Part shown: positions 8,626 to 15,799 of the stretch, in pieces | How positions within the stretch are numbered: position 1 is the first letter of the stretch | Layout of the letters: every line of letters begins with the position of its first letter | Assembly (NCBI GenBank): GCA_947494145.1 | Contig: CANLTZ010000008.1 | Location: 167,758-231,757 of the forward strand | Length of the DNA stretch: 64,000 nt | Source of the DNA: an uncultured Jannaschia sp. | Lineage (GTDB): Bacteria; Pseudomonadota; Alphaproteobacteria; Rhodobacterales; Rhodobacteraceae | Direction of reading: 5' to 3' | Program-made: the position numbers and the translations under genes | The notes under the pieces: model-generated | Database searches by the model: none | The model's input: only the letters and a program-made list of their open reading frames with translations | What the model was told of the DNA's origin: nothing

Positions 8626-8988
8626 ATGGATATCCTCGCGATCATCGACTTCATCCTGGCGTTGGTGACAATTGGCTTCGGCGCCGCTGGCTGGCTCGCC
8701 CCCGGCTGGACGATGGAAAAGGTGGGCCTGGAAGATACCGGCTCCACCATGGGCTTGTCGGAAGTGCGGGCCGCATCCGGCGCTCTCTTTGTGGTCGCAG
8801 GCATCGCCGCCATCTGGATCGGGACGCCCACCGCCTATGCCATGCTGGGCTTCGTCTGGTTGGGCGGCGCACTTGGCCGCGGCACATCCCTGGTTGTCGA
8901 CGGCACTTCGACCCGCAAATGGGGCTTCTTCACCACCGAAATCGCGGTGGGGCTGGCGCTGGTCGGCCTCAACCTCGGATGGGGTTAG
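8626..8988 (+). CDS. DUF4345-like small membrane protein
   Basis: This 120-residue protein has about four hydrophobic segments (DILAIIDFILALVTIGFGAAGWL, a central GALFVVAGIAAIWI, AYAMLGFVWLGGALGR and the C-terminal helix) and conserved-looking EVRAASGALF and GR-S-VVDG motifs, consistent with DUF4345. Function is unknown. The ATG at 8626 follows GAGGGAA; 17 upstream in-frame codons lack a better site. It lies just upstream of ssrA on the same strand. Confidence 0.65.
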   Translation: MDILAIIDFILALVTIGFGAAGWLAPGWTMEKVGLEDTGSTMGLSEVRAASGALFVVAGIAAIWIGTPTAYAMLGFVWLGGALGRGTSLVVDGTSTRKWGFFTTEIAVGLALVGLNLGWG

Positions 8989-9029
8989 GCCTGCGACCCC
9001 CCTTGATCGGCGCCGCCGTCCAGCATAGA

Positions 9030-9365
9030 TATCGAACGTTCCCTTGGGGACTATGGCGATAAACGCACCCATAATAAGCGGATCGGACCCGGGGGCGGTA
9101 CCCGGCGGCTCCACCATCATCCCGTCGTTGGCGGAACATGGGGCCGAAATAGGATCGACGAACGTGTAAAAGGGCCAGCTTTCGCTCGGTGAGATACCAC
9201 CGTTATCGGTTCATTTTGTACAGTTGCCAACGACAACCGTGCTCCGGTCGCGCTGGCTGCGTAAGCAGTCCGCAAGATCGAAATCTTAAGCCCTTGCGCC
9301 TAGCCGCGTAAGGCGGGGTTCGCAGGCACCTGGCAACAGAAGCCTGCATTCTCTTTTCTGACCCT
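9030..9365 (+). ncRNA. ssrA: Circularly permuted two-piece tmRNA
   Basis: tmRNA rescues stalled ribosomes and adds a degradation tag. The permuted alphaproteobacterial order is visible. First comes the acceptor piece, ending with a T-arm (CCGGG and CCCGG arms around a GGCGGTA loop) and CCACCA at 9111-9116. A short intervening stretch follows. The coding piece then begins GGGGCCG at 9140. The 5' GGGGCCG pairs with CGGCTCC at 9106-9112 and includes a G3-U pair, the alanine identity element. The tag frame at 9226-9264 reads ANDNRAPVALAA then stop, a Rhodobacter-type tag. The 3' part ends in a GCAGGC/GCCTGC hairpin (9322-9347). Exact 5' and 3' ends are estimates. A mobile element is integrated into its 3' end. 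Confidence 0.93.
9339..9350. other. attL core within the ssrA 3' end
   Basis: GAAGCCTGCATT occurs here and again at 18807-18818, and these copies bracket the integrase-to-connector gene block. The left copy overlaps the 3' arm of the last hairpin of ssrA, a typical target for tyrosine integrases that use structured RNA genes. The left-end integrase gene lies 34 bp inside. Confidence 0.7.
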
Positions 9366-9383
9366 TAAACATTTGAAATACAG

Positions 9384-10460
9384 TCATTTCTCTTTTCCAT
9401 TTTTCAATTGTTTTACAATCTGTCGATTTGGACGTTCTCCAAGTTCCCTCAAGATCGCCTGCCCACTGGCCTTTCGATCAGCATGACGACTATAGTGGGT
9501 GACCATCTCAACTGACATTCCGACCATGTCGCTGATCTGCTCGGCGGAGTATCCACCTGTACGCAATCGGATCACCGCGTTGGCTCGCAAGCCGTGGGGC
9601 ACCGCACCAGCCAGGATCGGGTGCTTGGCCCTTTCCCTATTAAACGCCTTCCACATCTGATTCGTACTGAAAGGCTTGCCCTGGCTCCTCCCGCCTTCCT
9701 GCAAAAGAAACGGGCCAGGACGCCGATCCCAAGTCGTCATTTCCGACTTCAGCTCTGGGAAGATTGGACACCAAGGCTGAGCCCCGGTTTTCTTTTGCGT
9801 GAGCCTAAAGCCGCCTTCATCTTCATCGGTAGGAGACAAGCGAACAACGTCACTGATCCTTTGACCCGTGTAGCGGCTGAGGAAGAAGAAGCGCCGCAAC
9901 ATACCAGTGAAGTGTTCTGCCGCGTACGCAAGTTGTTCTTCCGTCCACGGCTTGTGCCCCTCGCCTTTCTCGAAGCGAACCACACCCCAAGTTGGATCAT
10001 GCATCAGCAGTTCCACCGGACCGTTTGCCCAGCCACACATTGCTTTGAGCACGGCCAGGACGTTGTTCGCAGTACCAGGTCGCGTTTCCCCTAGCTGGCG
10101 GATCAGGGCGTCGACGTGGCGTGGCCGCAAGTCGCTGGCCGGCAGTTCACCCCATGCCTTTCGCACTCGCTTAAGGTGCCGTCGGTATTGGTCCTGCGTG
10201 CTTGGCTTCAGCTTTCTCGGCAACGACGGCCACGCACATTCAAACGCGTCTATCAGCGCGCCAATGGTATCCGTAGGTGTCGGGCCACATATCCCCTGAG
10301 CCTGTCGCACCGCATTCCAGAATTCAGGCGTCTGAGGATCGTCCGGTAGTCGGATGCGCTCGCCAGCGTGGGCGGTCCCCCTGCCCTCCTGATAGTAGAA
10401 GTATTCGCGGCCGCCGGACCGGACCCGGTGGACGTGGCGAGGCAGAGATACCTCAGACAT
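9384..10460 (-). CDS. int: Tyrosine-type site-specific integrase
   Basis: This 358-residue phage/island integrase catalyses recombination between attP and attB in ssrA. An N-terminal arm-binding region (about 1-65) and a SAM-like core-binding domain (about 65-165) precede the catalytic domain. Candidate catalytic residues are R201 (TGQRISDVV), K223/K224, H289 and R292 (PHGLRANA), and the nucleophile Y323 (THYSRHAD). It is next to attL and overlaps the upstream AlpA-like gene by 8 bp. The start is the ATG giving MSEVSLPRHV. Confidence 0.93.
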   Translation of the reverse strand: MSEVSLPRHVHRVRSGGREYFYYQEGRGTAHAGERIRLPDDPQTPEFWNAVRQAQGICGPTPTDTIGALIDAFECAWPSLPRKLKPSTQDQYRRHLKRVRKAWGELPASDLRPRHVDALIRQLGETRPGTANNVLAVLKAMCGWANGPVELLMHDPTWGVVRFEKGEGHKPWTEEQLAYAAEHFTGMLRRFFFLSRYTGQRISDVVRLSPTDEDEGGFRLTQKKTGAQPWCPIFPELKSEMTTWDRRPGPFLLQEGGRSQGKPFSTNQMWKAFNRERAKHPILAGAVPHGLRANAVIRLRTGGYSAEQISDMVGMSVEMVTHYSRHADRKASGQAILRELGERPNRQIVKQLKNGKEK

Positions 10461-10689
10461 TGCTCAGCCCGTCCATGAAGGGGTCTGCGCCTGCCTCCGT
10501 CTGCCGACGAAGATCGGCGTCCACCTCGGCCCAGCACCAACGCACCGACCCGCCCCGCTTGATGGGCTTCGGTAACAGGCCGCGCTGGACGTAGCTGTCC
10601 ACCGTGGACTCCGACATGTCGAGTTCCGCGGCCAGGGTTGCCTTGGATACATAGGACGGAGGCCGGGGGCTCAGGATCGTCCGGGGCAT
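10453..10689 (-). CDS. AlpA/excisionase-like helix-turn-helix protein
   Basis: This 78-residue protein has a MerR/AlpA-like helix-turn-helix (YVSKATLAAELDMSESTVDSYV), followed by GLLPKPIKRGGSVRW, the typical wing of the AlpA/Xis family. Such proteins bind att regions and steer integrase toward excision, or activate integrase transcription. It sits directly upstream of int with an 8-bp overlap, which supports this role. There is no experimental evidence for this protein. Confidence 0.75.
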   Translation of the reverse strand: MPRTILSPRPPSYVSKATLAAELDMSESTVDSYVQRGLLPKPIKRGGSVRWCWAEVDADLRRQTEAGADPFMDGLSNV

Positions 10690-10738
10690 TGATACGCTCC
10701 ATCGCTCAGGCGGATTGCGGGGGTGCGACGCTCCATCG

Positions 10739-11365
10739 TCATGCCGTCTCCGGCTCAGTGAGAGGGAACGGTTTCAGAACGATTTCCGGCAATGGATCCT
10801 CTTCATCGGCAAGGATGACCTTGGCGATCCGGAACAGAGTTATGCAGTCCATTGAAGAACTAACATCCAGCCCCCCGAAGTAAGGCATGTTCTGAATTGC
10901 CGGCACGTTGTCGTCGGAAGTCCAGGAGCTGAGAAATGAATACGATCTCTCTTGGCGGTCATCCTCGGGACCAAGCCATTCGACAATCTCCGCAGAAGAA
11001 AAGCCGATCCGCATCGCCACAGTCCACGATCTCTCCTCGACTTCGTCCCACGTCTCCGACTTCAGGCGCTCCAAAAGCAGCGCAAGCGCATCTTGAAAGG
11101 TGGCGTCCTTTTTCTTCTTCGGATCACACAGAAGCTTGGCGAAATGCGTCAATCGACCAACGCCAGTGGCAGGACTGTCCGGACTCGCCATAATGGCGAT
11201 CAAGAACGCTGCAAGGCTCTTGGCGCTCATATGCGGCGCACTTTTGCCCCTTCCGCCCTTCTCAACATGCTCCGCTTCGCGCAGCAGGCGTGCGAACATC
11301 TTCATTTTGGGTTCCGGCCTGTTAAGGACGTCAGCCAAGTATGTCGCCGTTTGCCCAAGATGCAT
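10739..11365 (-). CDS. Satellite protein of unknown function
   Basis: This 208-residue protein is counted from the ATG giving MHLGQTATYL; an upstream ATG at 11389 would add eight residues. That upstream start would place an operator-like repeat inside the coding sequence, so the internal start is preferred. The protein is mostly helical and charged, with an ATYLADVLNRPEPKMKMFARLL segment at the N-terminus and an acidic C-terminal third. No recognisable domain is seen. It lies upstream of the AlpA-int pair on the same strand and may belong to the same transcript; a regulatory role is only a guess. Confidence 0.6.
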   Translation of the reverse strand: MHLGQTATYLADVLNRPEPKMKMFARLLREAEHVEKGGRGKSAPHMSAKSLAAFLIAIMASPDSPATGVGRLTHFAKLLCDPKKKKDATFQDALALLLERLKSETWDEVEERSWTVAMRIGFSSAEIVEWLGPEDDRQERSYSFLSSWTSDDNVPAIQNMPYFGGLDVSSSMDCITLFRIAKVILADEEDPLPEIVLKPFPLTEPETA

Positions 11366-11446
11366 GCTGCAGCTCCACCACACTTTCATTGGCTAATATC
11401 ACCAATGGAGGCATGCTGCAACTCCATTAGGCAATCGAGCCAATGG
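11362..11446. promoter_or_regulatory. Repeat-rich control region upstream of the satellite's 208-aa gene
   Basis: Two near-identical 16-mers, GCATGCTGCAGCTCCA at 11362-11377 and GCATGCTGCAACTCCA at 11411-11426, are spaced 49 bp apart. Between them lies the dyad CATTGG (11387-11392)/CCAATG (11402-11407), and a third CCAATGG is at 11440-11446. The arrangement suggests binding sites for an element-encoded regulator controlling the leftward operon. Confidence 0.5.
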
Positions 11447-11917
11447 TCATCGGGCTGATGTGGTTTGTCGGCCGTTGTCCCGCTCGACCCTGCTAGGATT
11501 GCGGAGGATGTCTGCGATGCGGTCAAGCTGGCGCGTGGCACGGTGCATGGCGTACGCCACACGATCCGCCAGATACAAAGCAGCATCGCGGGGCCGGCCC
11601 TCTTCATCCAATTCGCCGTCCTTCACCAACGCCTCAAGCGCATAAGACAGGTGCAAGGCTTCCTCGATGCCCTCGGGGTAATTGTCGCCGTTCGGGTGCA
11701 TGAGCTTGAGCGCAGCGCGGATCACCTCGGGCGGATCGCTGGGCAAGCTGTCCAGATACGCCGCTTGGCGATCCCGTAGAGCTTGGGTGCCCTCGATGTG
11801 TTTGCGGAAGATGGACTCGCCGCAAAGGGCGTAACCATTGGCGGCTTTGTTCTGCCAATTGGTCACTGGTTTGACGGGGCGAGCTTCATCGTTCGCGCGG
11901 GCGCGTTCATCGGTCAT
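11447..11917 (-). CDS. Satellite protein of unknown function
   Basis: This 156-residue soluble, charged protein starts MTDERARANDEARP; the in-frame extension to 11998 crosses the operators of the divergent repressor and is not used. It has a helical middle (HPNGDNYPEGIEEALHLSYAL, then ADRVAYAMHRATRQLDRIADIL near the C-terminus) and no known motif. It is divergent from the XRE gene across two TGTCC-N6-GGACA sites, so it is probably repressed by that protein and may be an early gene. Confidence 0.6.
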   Translation of the reverse strand: MTDERARANDEARPVKPVTNWQNKAANGYALCGESIFRKHIEGTQALRDRQAAYLDSLPSDPPEVIRAALKLMHPNGDNYPEGIEEALHLSYALEALVKDGELDEEGRPRDAALYLADRVAYAMHRATRQLDRIADILRNPSRVERDNGRQTTSAR

Positions 11918-11941
11918 TGTCTGGGTCTCCAATTGTGGTAT

Positions 11942-11957
11942 TGTCCTTTTGCGGACA
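11942..11957. promoter_or_regulatory. XRE repressor operator 1 (TGTCC-N6-GGACA)
   Basis: TGTCCTTTTGCGGACA is a 16-bp dyad in the divergent control region between the 156-aa gene and the XRE gene. An identical architecture recurs 24 bp downstream. Confidence 0.65.
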
Positions 11958-11965
11958 TAGCAGAA

Positions 11966-11981
11966 TGTCCGATAGCGGACA
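11966..11981. promoter_or_regulatory. XRE repressor operator 2 (TGTCC-N6-GGACA)
   Basis: TGTCCGATAGCGGACA has 6-bp perfect arms around ATAG. It overlaps a possible upstream ATG of the XRE gene (11965), which favours the later ATG at 11989 as the true start. Confidence 0.65.
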
Positions 11982-11988
11982 AGAACAG

Positions 11989-12216
11989 ATGACAACACCG
12001 GATCAACTTCGGGGCGCTAGGGCCATGCTCGGGCTCGCGCAAGCAGATGTTGCGGTCATGACGGGGAAGACCACAAAGACAATTCGGCGCGCCGAGACCG
12101 ATGCAGGGTCTGTCGCAGCAGATACGGTCGCCGCGATCCGCGCGGCTCTTGAAGCAGCGGGAGTCCAGTTCATTGACGAGAACGGTGGCGGGCCGGGCGT
12201 AAGGCTGGTTAAATGA
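11989..12216 (+). CDS. XRE-type helix-turn-helix repressor
   Basis: This 75-residue protein consists almost entirely of an XRE/Cro helix-turn-helix: QLRGARAMLGLAQADVA, then TTKTIRRAE, and an AIRAALEAAGVQFIDENGG tail ending GGPGVRLVK, a C-terminal pattern common in small proteobacterial XRE proteins. It probably maintains quiescence of the element. The start MTTPDQLR is preferred over ATG 11965 because the latter lies next to an operator. Two dyad operators sit directly upstream. It overlaps the next gene as ATGA. Confidence 0.8.
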   Translation: MTTPDQLRGARAMLGLAQADVAVMTGKTTKTIRRAETDAGSVAADTVAAIRAALEAAGVQFIDENGGGPGVRLVK

Positions 12217-12437
12217 AAAAAGCTGAGGCCGAACGAGGGGTTCGATATCTGTGCGGAGTTTGGGCCGAGGAAAAGGGCCTGAACATCGAGCCAGATGAAT
12301 TGCCCAATTTCAGCGAGTTCTACCGATGGCTCCAAGACAACCACCCTAGCTACCTAGATTTTCGTGACTCCGTAGGCGTTCGATACACCGTTGAGATGTG
12401 GTTCGATGAAGAGTTTCGACAGACTTGGAGAAACTAA
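12213..12437 (+). CDS. Small unknown protein downstream of the XRE repressor
   Basis: This 74-residue protein has many aromatic and acidic residues (LPNFSEFYRWLQDNHPSYLDF, MWFDEEFRQTWRN) and no recognised domain. Its ATG overlaps the stop of the XRE gene (ATGA), so the two are translated together. The role could be as a partner or modifier of the repressor; this rests on position only. It ends 118 bp before the convergent portal gene. Confidence 0.6.
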   Translation: MKKAEAERGVRYLCGVWAEEKGLNIEPDELPNFSEFYRWLQDNHPSYLDFRDSVGVRYTVEMWFDEEFRQTWRN

Positions 12438-12451
12438 TGCGCGCCACGCCC

Positions 12452-12521
12452 CAAAAGTGAAAAGGCCGCGCGCTGTCGGGGTTTTTCGGCACTCACCGAC
12501 TGATCCGAGGCGCTTTTGGGT
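12452..12521. terminator. Inverted repeat between convergent satellite modules
   Basis: CCCAAAAG (12452-12459) and CTTTTGGG (12514-12521) are complementary and flank a GC-rich stretch ending in GGGGTTTTTC. It is a possible bidirectional terminator between the repressor operon and the head operon, but the loop is long. Confidence 0.35.
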
Positions 12522-12555
12522 TGAACAAGGCGAACCTCCCCAAGGCGCGCCCTGC

Positions 12556-13620
12556 CTATTCCTTCCAGTCCACCATTCGCATGGCCGCGGAGACGTCGCC
12601 CGGCGGAATGCCCGCTTCTTTTGCCTCAACCATCGCCTTGATGATCGTGGACAGGGCACGGGCGCGTCCGCCCGCGTCGAAGGCTTGCAGCGGCCGGATC
12701 GTGTCGATCTCGACGACACTGCCCAGTTTGGCGGTTGCTTCCTCGGCCAGCAGCGCGGCGATGGGCTGTAGCGTCCACATTGCGAGCTGGCGCTGCGCTT
12801 CCCGCACCACGGGGCCGGTGGCAGCACGGTTAACGAGCGAAGGTAGGACGCCGTAGGCCATCAGGATGCCCTCACGGGCTGCTGCCAGCGTCTCAGCCGT
12901 CATGCTCTTGGACAGGTCCGGGGAAAGTTGATCTGGCTTTTGCCCGAGCTGTGGGTTCATGCCCGCCGCCGTCGCCTGGGCCACGCCCTCCATCACCAGT
13001 GTCGAGCCACGCCGCGCACGGAAGGCGCCACGCATTGAGGCCATGTCGTCGGCCCCGGTGTCCGGCAAGGGCACGATCTGAGAGCCGAGCGGGGCGTTTT
13101 CGAAGGTCTCGCCAAGGGCCGACTCCACTGCGTGGAGCATCGCGCCGGTGAGGCTGGATCGGCGCAGCGGGGCCGTGCCGATCCACGGTGTCAGGTTGTC
13201 CGAGCCGATCCGAAGGTGCAGCACCTCGGCCGCAAGAACGGTCACCGTGCGCCCGCCGCCCGCCTCGGGGATGGACAGACGATAGGCGCGTGGTTTGCCG
13301 TCGCGGGTTGTGACATCCCAATCCGTGGCCGGAACAAGGCCCCCTTCGGTGATCAAAAGGACCGCGTCCCCGTTCAAGGCGACGACGCGAGCAATCATCG
13401 CCATCGTCTGGCGGGTCAGAAGGTCGGTGCCAGACACATCCGTCATGGCAAAGCCGCCTTCCCAAAGGCTAATGCAGCTCTGTACCGTCGCGGTCAGTTC
13501 CGCCACGCCGCGCCGGCCGGATATCAAGCTCTCACGCGCGGCCATCACTTGGGCGGTGTAGCCTGACCCGCTGGACCTGGTTTCAAGCGTGCGAAGCTTG
13601 CTCATGAACCACTGGATCAT
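12556..13620 (-). CDS. Phage portal protein (HK97/SPP1-type)
   Basis: This portal protein of about 354 residues forms the dodecameric DNA channel at a capsid vertex. Family-like features are TAGxAVxSCxSLWE-type N-terminal helix (ELTATVQSCISLWEGGF), the GDAVLLI and EVLHLRIGSDNLTPWIG segments, and a helical C-terminus with AREGILMAYGVLPSLVNRA. The start MIQWFMSKL overlaps the protease stop by ATGA; the open frame upstream to 13686 is not used. It is the last gene of the head operon, so the order capsid-protease-portal is the reverse of that in HK97. Confidence 0.85.
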   Translation of the reverse strand: MIQWFMSKLRTLETRSSGSGYTAQVMAARESLISGRRGVAELTATVQSCISLWEGGFAMTDVSGTDLLTRQTMAMIARVVALNGDAVLLITEGGLVPATDWDVTTRDGKPRAYRLSIPEAGGGRTVTVLAAEVLHLRIGSDNLTPWIGTAPLRRSSLTGAMLHAVESALGETFENAPLGSQIVPLPDTGADDMASMRGAFRARRGSTLVMEGVAQATAAGMNPQLGQKPDQLSPDLSKSMTAETLAAAREGILMAYGVLPSLVNRAATGPVVREAQRQLAMWTLQPIAALLAEEATAKLGSVVEIDTIRPLQAFDAGGRARALSTIIKAMVEAKEAGIPPGDVSAAMRMVDWKE

Positions 13621-14174
13621 CGCCACCGCCTCGCAGCTTGGACATAGGTGGAAATCTGGTTGTGTCCGGGCGGCCGCTCTTTCCATGAGCGCGCTTCGAC
13701 CTGCGCCTGATGATATGCAGGACGCGCCACCGCCGACAGTTCAACCAGTTCGGCGGCGAAGATCGTGCGCTGGATCGTGCGGCCAACCTTCGTGACGCGC
13801 TCCCCATTTTGCGGCACGCGGAATCCCGGTGACAGACCCGCGATCAGCCCAGCCCGATGGGCAGCCAGGAAGTCGCGTGCCCAGGTCGTGTCAGCGACGA
13901 TGCGGGCTTCGAACGTCAGCGCATCGTCGCCGTCAGAGACGTCCAGCGAACCTGCCTGGCGCGACGCAAGCGGCTTGTCGAAGTCATGCCCCGCCAGCAG
14001 GAATATGTCGCTTTCCGACGCGATCTGCGCTGCAAATGCGCGCGGCGCGATGACCTCGACCCGCCCTTCGCCCAAGCGGGCCTCGACGCCGTAGGGGAAG
14101 CGCCCTGATATCTCAGCGCTTCCGTCGCTCATTTGGCGGAGCTCAAGCCCTCCGCTGGCTCCGCCCCAGAGCAT
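13617..14174 (-). CDS. HK97-family prohead protease
   Basis: This 185-residue serine protease (peptidase U35/S78 type) matures the prohead by cutting the capsid protein and itself. Candidate catalytic residues are H63 in LLAGHDFDKPLA and S115 in GLIAGLSPGFRV. The ATG at 14172-14174 overlaps the capsid stop (TGATG); a TTG one codon earlier is also open. Length is normal for the family. Confidence 0.87.
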   Translation of the reverse strand: MLWGGASGGLELRQMSDGSAEISGRFPYGVEARLGEGRVEVIAPRAFAAQIASESDIFLLAGHDFDKPLASRQAGSLDVSDGDDALTFEARIVADTTWARDFLAAHRAGLIAGLSPGFRVPQNGERVTKVGRTIQRTIFAAELVELSAVARPAYHQAQVEARSWKERPPGHNQISTYVQAARRWR

Positions 14175-15442
14175 CAAGCCGCTTCTTCAACCAAGAGCAT
14201 ATCGGTGAGCAGCTCAAGCTGGGCAGGCCGCGCAACCGTCACGTCCATCGTGGCCAGAGCCGTGATCCGCAGCCCACCCGACTGGGCATCGCTGTAGGGG
14301 TCACGGATCATGTCGACGGCACCCCAGGCGCCGATGAAGATTGGCGCGACGCCACCGGCGGACGTGGTCAGCAGGGACTTGACCAAATCGCCATCTGGGT
14401 CGGCCAAGGCGTTCGAGGACATGTGAACGGCGCCCGCCTTCGCAACAAGGCGATCCCATTCCGTGATCGCAGTGCCGGTGATGTAGTTGTTGTCCATCTG
14501 GTCCCAGGTCTCAGGGCGAACAAGGGCCCGCACATCGGCCGGGCTCGATGCTGCATTGCCGGTCATGAACCGGACCATCGCCGCGCGGAAATTGCCAAAG
14601 GCAGAGCGCCCACCACTGAATGCGGTCGAGTTGATGCCGTAGGTCGCGGCGCCGGTCACCACGCCAAGCGGCTGACCGTTGGCGCCGGTGCCGAGGAACG
14701 CCGCCTGATCCATCGCCGCGCCCATTGCCCCGTTCATGTCCCGGCGCACTGCTTGTTCTAGCGCGGCGCCGGACTGCTTGAGCGTCTTGCGGGTGATCCG
14801 CATCTGAATGCCGAGGTTGTGGTCCGGCGACATCGCGCGATCGGTGGTCGCATAGGTGGTCGGCCCGGCCACGTTCGTCGTCTCGCCATCGGCCCAGCCC
14901 GCAGTAACCGCCGAGGTTGTCACCGGCCATTCCACCGCACCCTGATCGATGCTGATCATCTGCGCCCCCATGCGCGCCGCCACGCTGTCCGGGAACAGGC
15001 GGTCGATGATGGGGCGGGTCTGCGTCGGGTTTGGGGTGCCGGCGGCGACCGTCTCTCCGGCCCGAACTTCCAGGGCCTGCCAAGGAACGGGGATGCCACG
15101 GAAGCCACCCGCGCTCCGCAGCTCCGTAACAATCTCGGCAGTCTGGCCGTCCAACTGCCGCCCTTCATCGAGTGCAAGCGCGACCTGGCGCAGCTCGAAC
15201 CCGGCCATGAGGTCGGCCCATTCCTGTTCGCTGCGGGTTTCCAGTTCGGAACCCGCGTCCCGGCGTTCGGTGTCTTCGGCGATCAGCGCGGCCCGGTAGC
15301 GCGTCTCATTCGAGCGGTATTCCCGATCAAGGTCGTCCATCTTGCGGACTTCATCCTCGGTGGCGCTGTCATTGCCGGCTAGCTCGGCGAGGCTTTGACG
15401 GATTTCACTTTGCCGCCGGGCGATCTTCACTGATTCAAGCAT
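14174..15442 (-). CDS. HK97-fold major capsid protein
   Basis: The protein has 422 residues. The N-terminal 95 residues are charged and coiled-coil-like (ARRQSEIRQSLAEL, EDEVRKMDDLDREYR), acting as the scaffolding delta domain removed by the protease. The HK97 fold follows, with SVAARMGAQ, DQAAFLGTGANGQPLGV and a C-terminal ARPAQLELLTDM. The complete capsid gene with an intact delta domain suggests it can still assemble proheads. It sits between HNH and protease genes in one operon. Confidence 0.88.
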   Translation of the reverse strand: MLESVKIARRQSEIRQSLAELAGNDSATEDEVRKMDDLDREYRSNETRYRAALIAEDTERRDAGSELETRSEQEWADLMAGFELRQVALALDEGRQLDGQTAEIVTELRSAGGFRGIPVPWQALEVRAGETVAAGTPNPTQTRPIIDRLFPDSVAARMGAQMISIDQGAVEWPVTTSAVTAGWADGETTNVAGPTTYATTDRAMSPDHNLGIQMRITRKTLKQSGAALEQAVRRDMNGAMGAAMDQAAFLGTGANGQPLGVVTGAATYGINSTAFSGGRSAFGNFRAAMVRFMTGNAASSPADVRALVRPETWDQMDNNYITGTAITEWDRLVAKAGAVHMSSNALADPDGDLVKSLLTTSAGGVAPIFIGAWGAVDMIRDPYSDAQSGGLRITALATMDVTVARPAQLELLTDMLLVEEAA

Positions 15443-15445
15443 GCC

Positions 15446-15799
15446 TTATCCTTTCTGCTCAACGGGGGTCGCGTCGGGCCGCTCAAGCGACTCGACTGCG
15501 CGCCGCCAATCGCGGCGGTCTTCTCGGGGTGCGGGGTGGCCGCACTCGATCCGGGTCTTTCGGGTGTGGCAACCGGGGCAAAGGGCCTGAAGGTTGCGCG
15601 GGTCATAGGACAGTTCGGGGTGTGTCCGGACGGGCTTGATGTGATCCACTTCAAGCCGACCGCCGCAGCCACAAGACTGGCAGCGGTAGCGGTCGCGTTC
15701 CAGGATCTCGGCCCGCAGCGTCTTCCAGCGCTTCGTGCGGGTGATCTTCCGGGAATGCCGATGGTGTTCCTTGCGGATGCCGCTTTTGCTTATACCCAT
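15446..15799 (-). CDS. HNH endonuclease
   Basis: This 117-residue protein carries the HNH fold: C40xxC43 (YRCQSCG), the D52-H53 pair (LEVDHIKPV), an N at about 69 (RNLQ) and C74xxCH78 (LCPGCHTRK). HNH proteins beside terminase genes are often needed for cos cleavage during head packaging. Here it overlaps the end of terL by 10 bp and lies 3 bp before the capsid gene. That supports cos-type packaging by this element (inference). Confidence 0.87.
   Translation of the reverse strand: MGISKSGIRKEHHRHSRKITRTKRWKTLRAEILERDRYRCQSCGCGGRLEVDHIKPVRTHPELSYDPRNLQALCPGCHTRKTRIECGHPAPREDRRDWRRAVESLERPDATPVEQKG

Noticed and set aside
8989..9383. tRNA gene as the integration site
   Set aside because: The CCACCA and T-arm belong to the acceptor half of permuted tmRNA; no cloverleaf with an anticodon arm is present.
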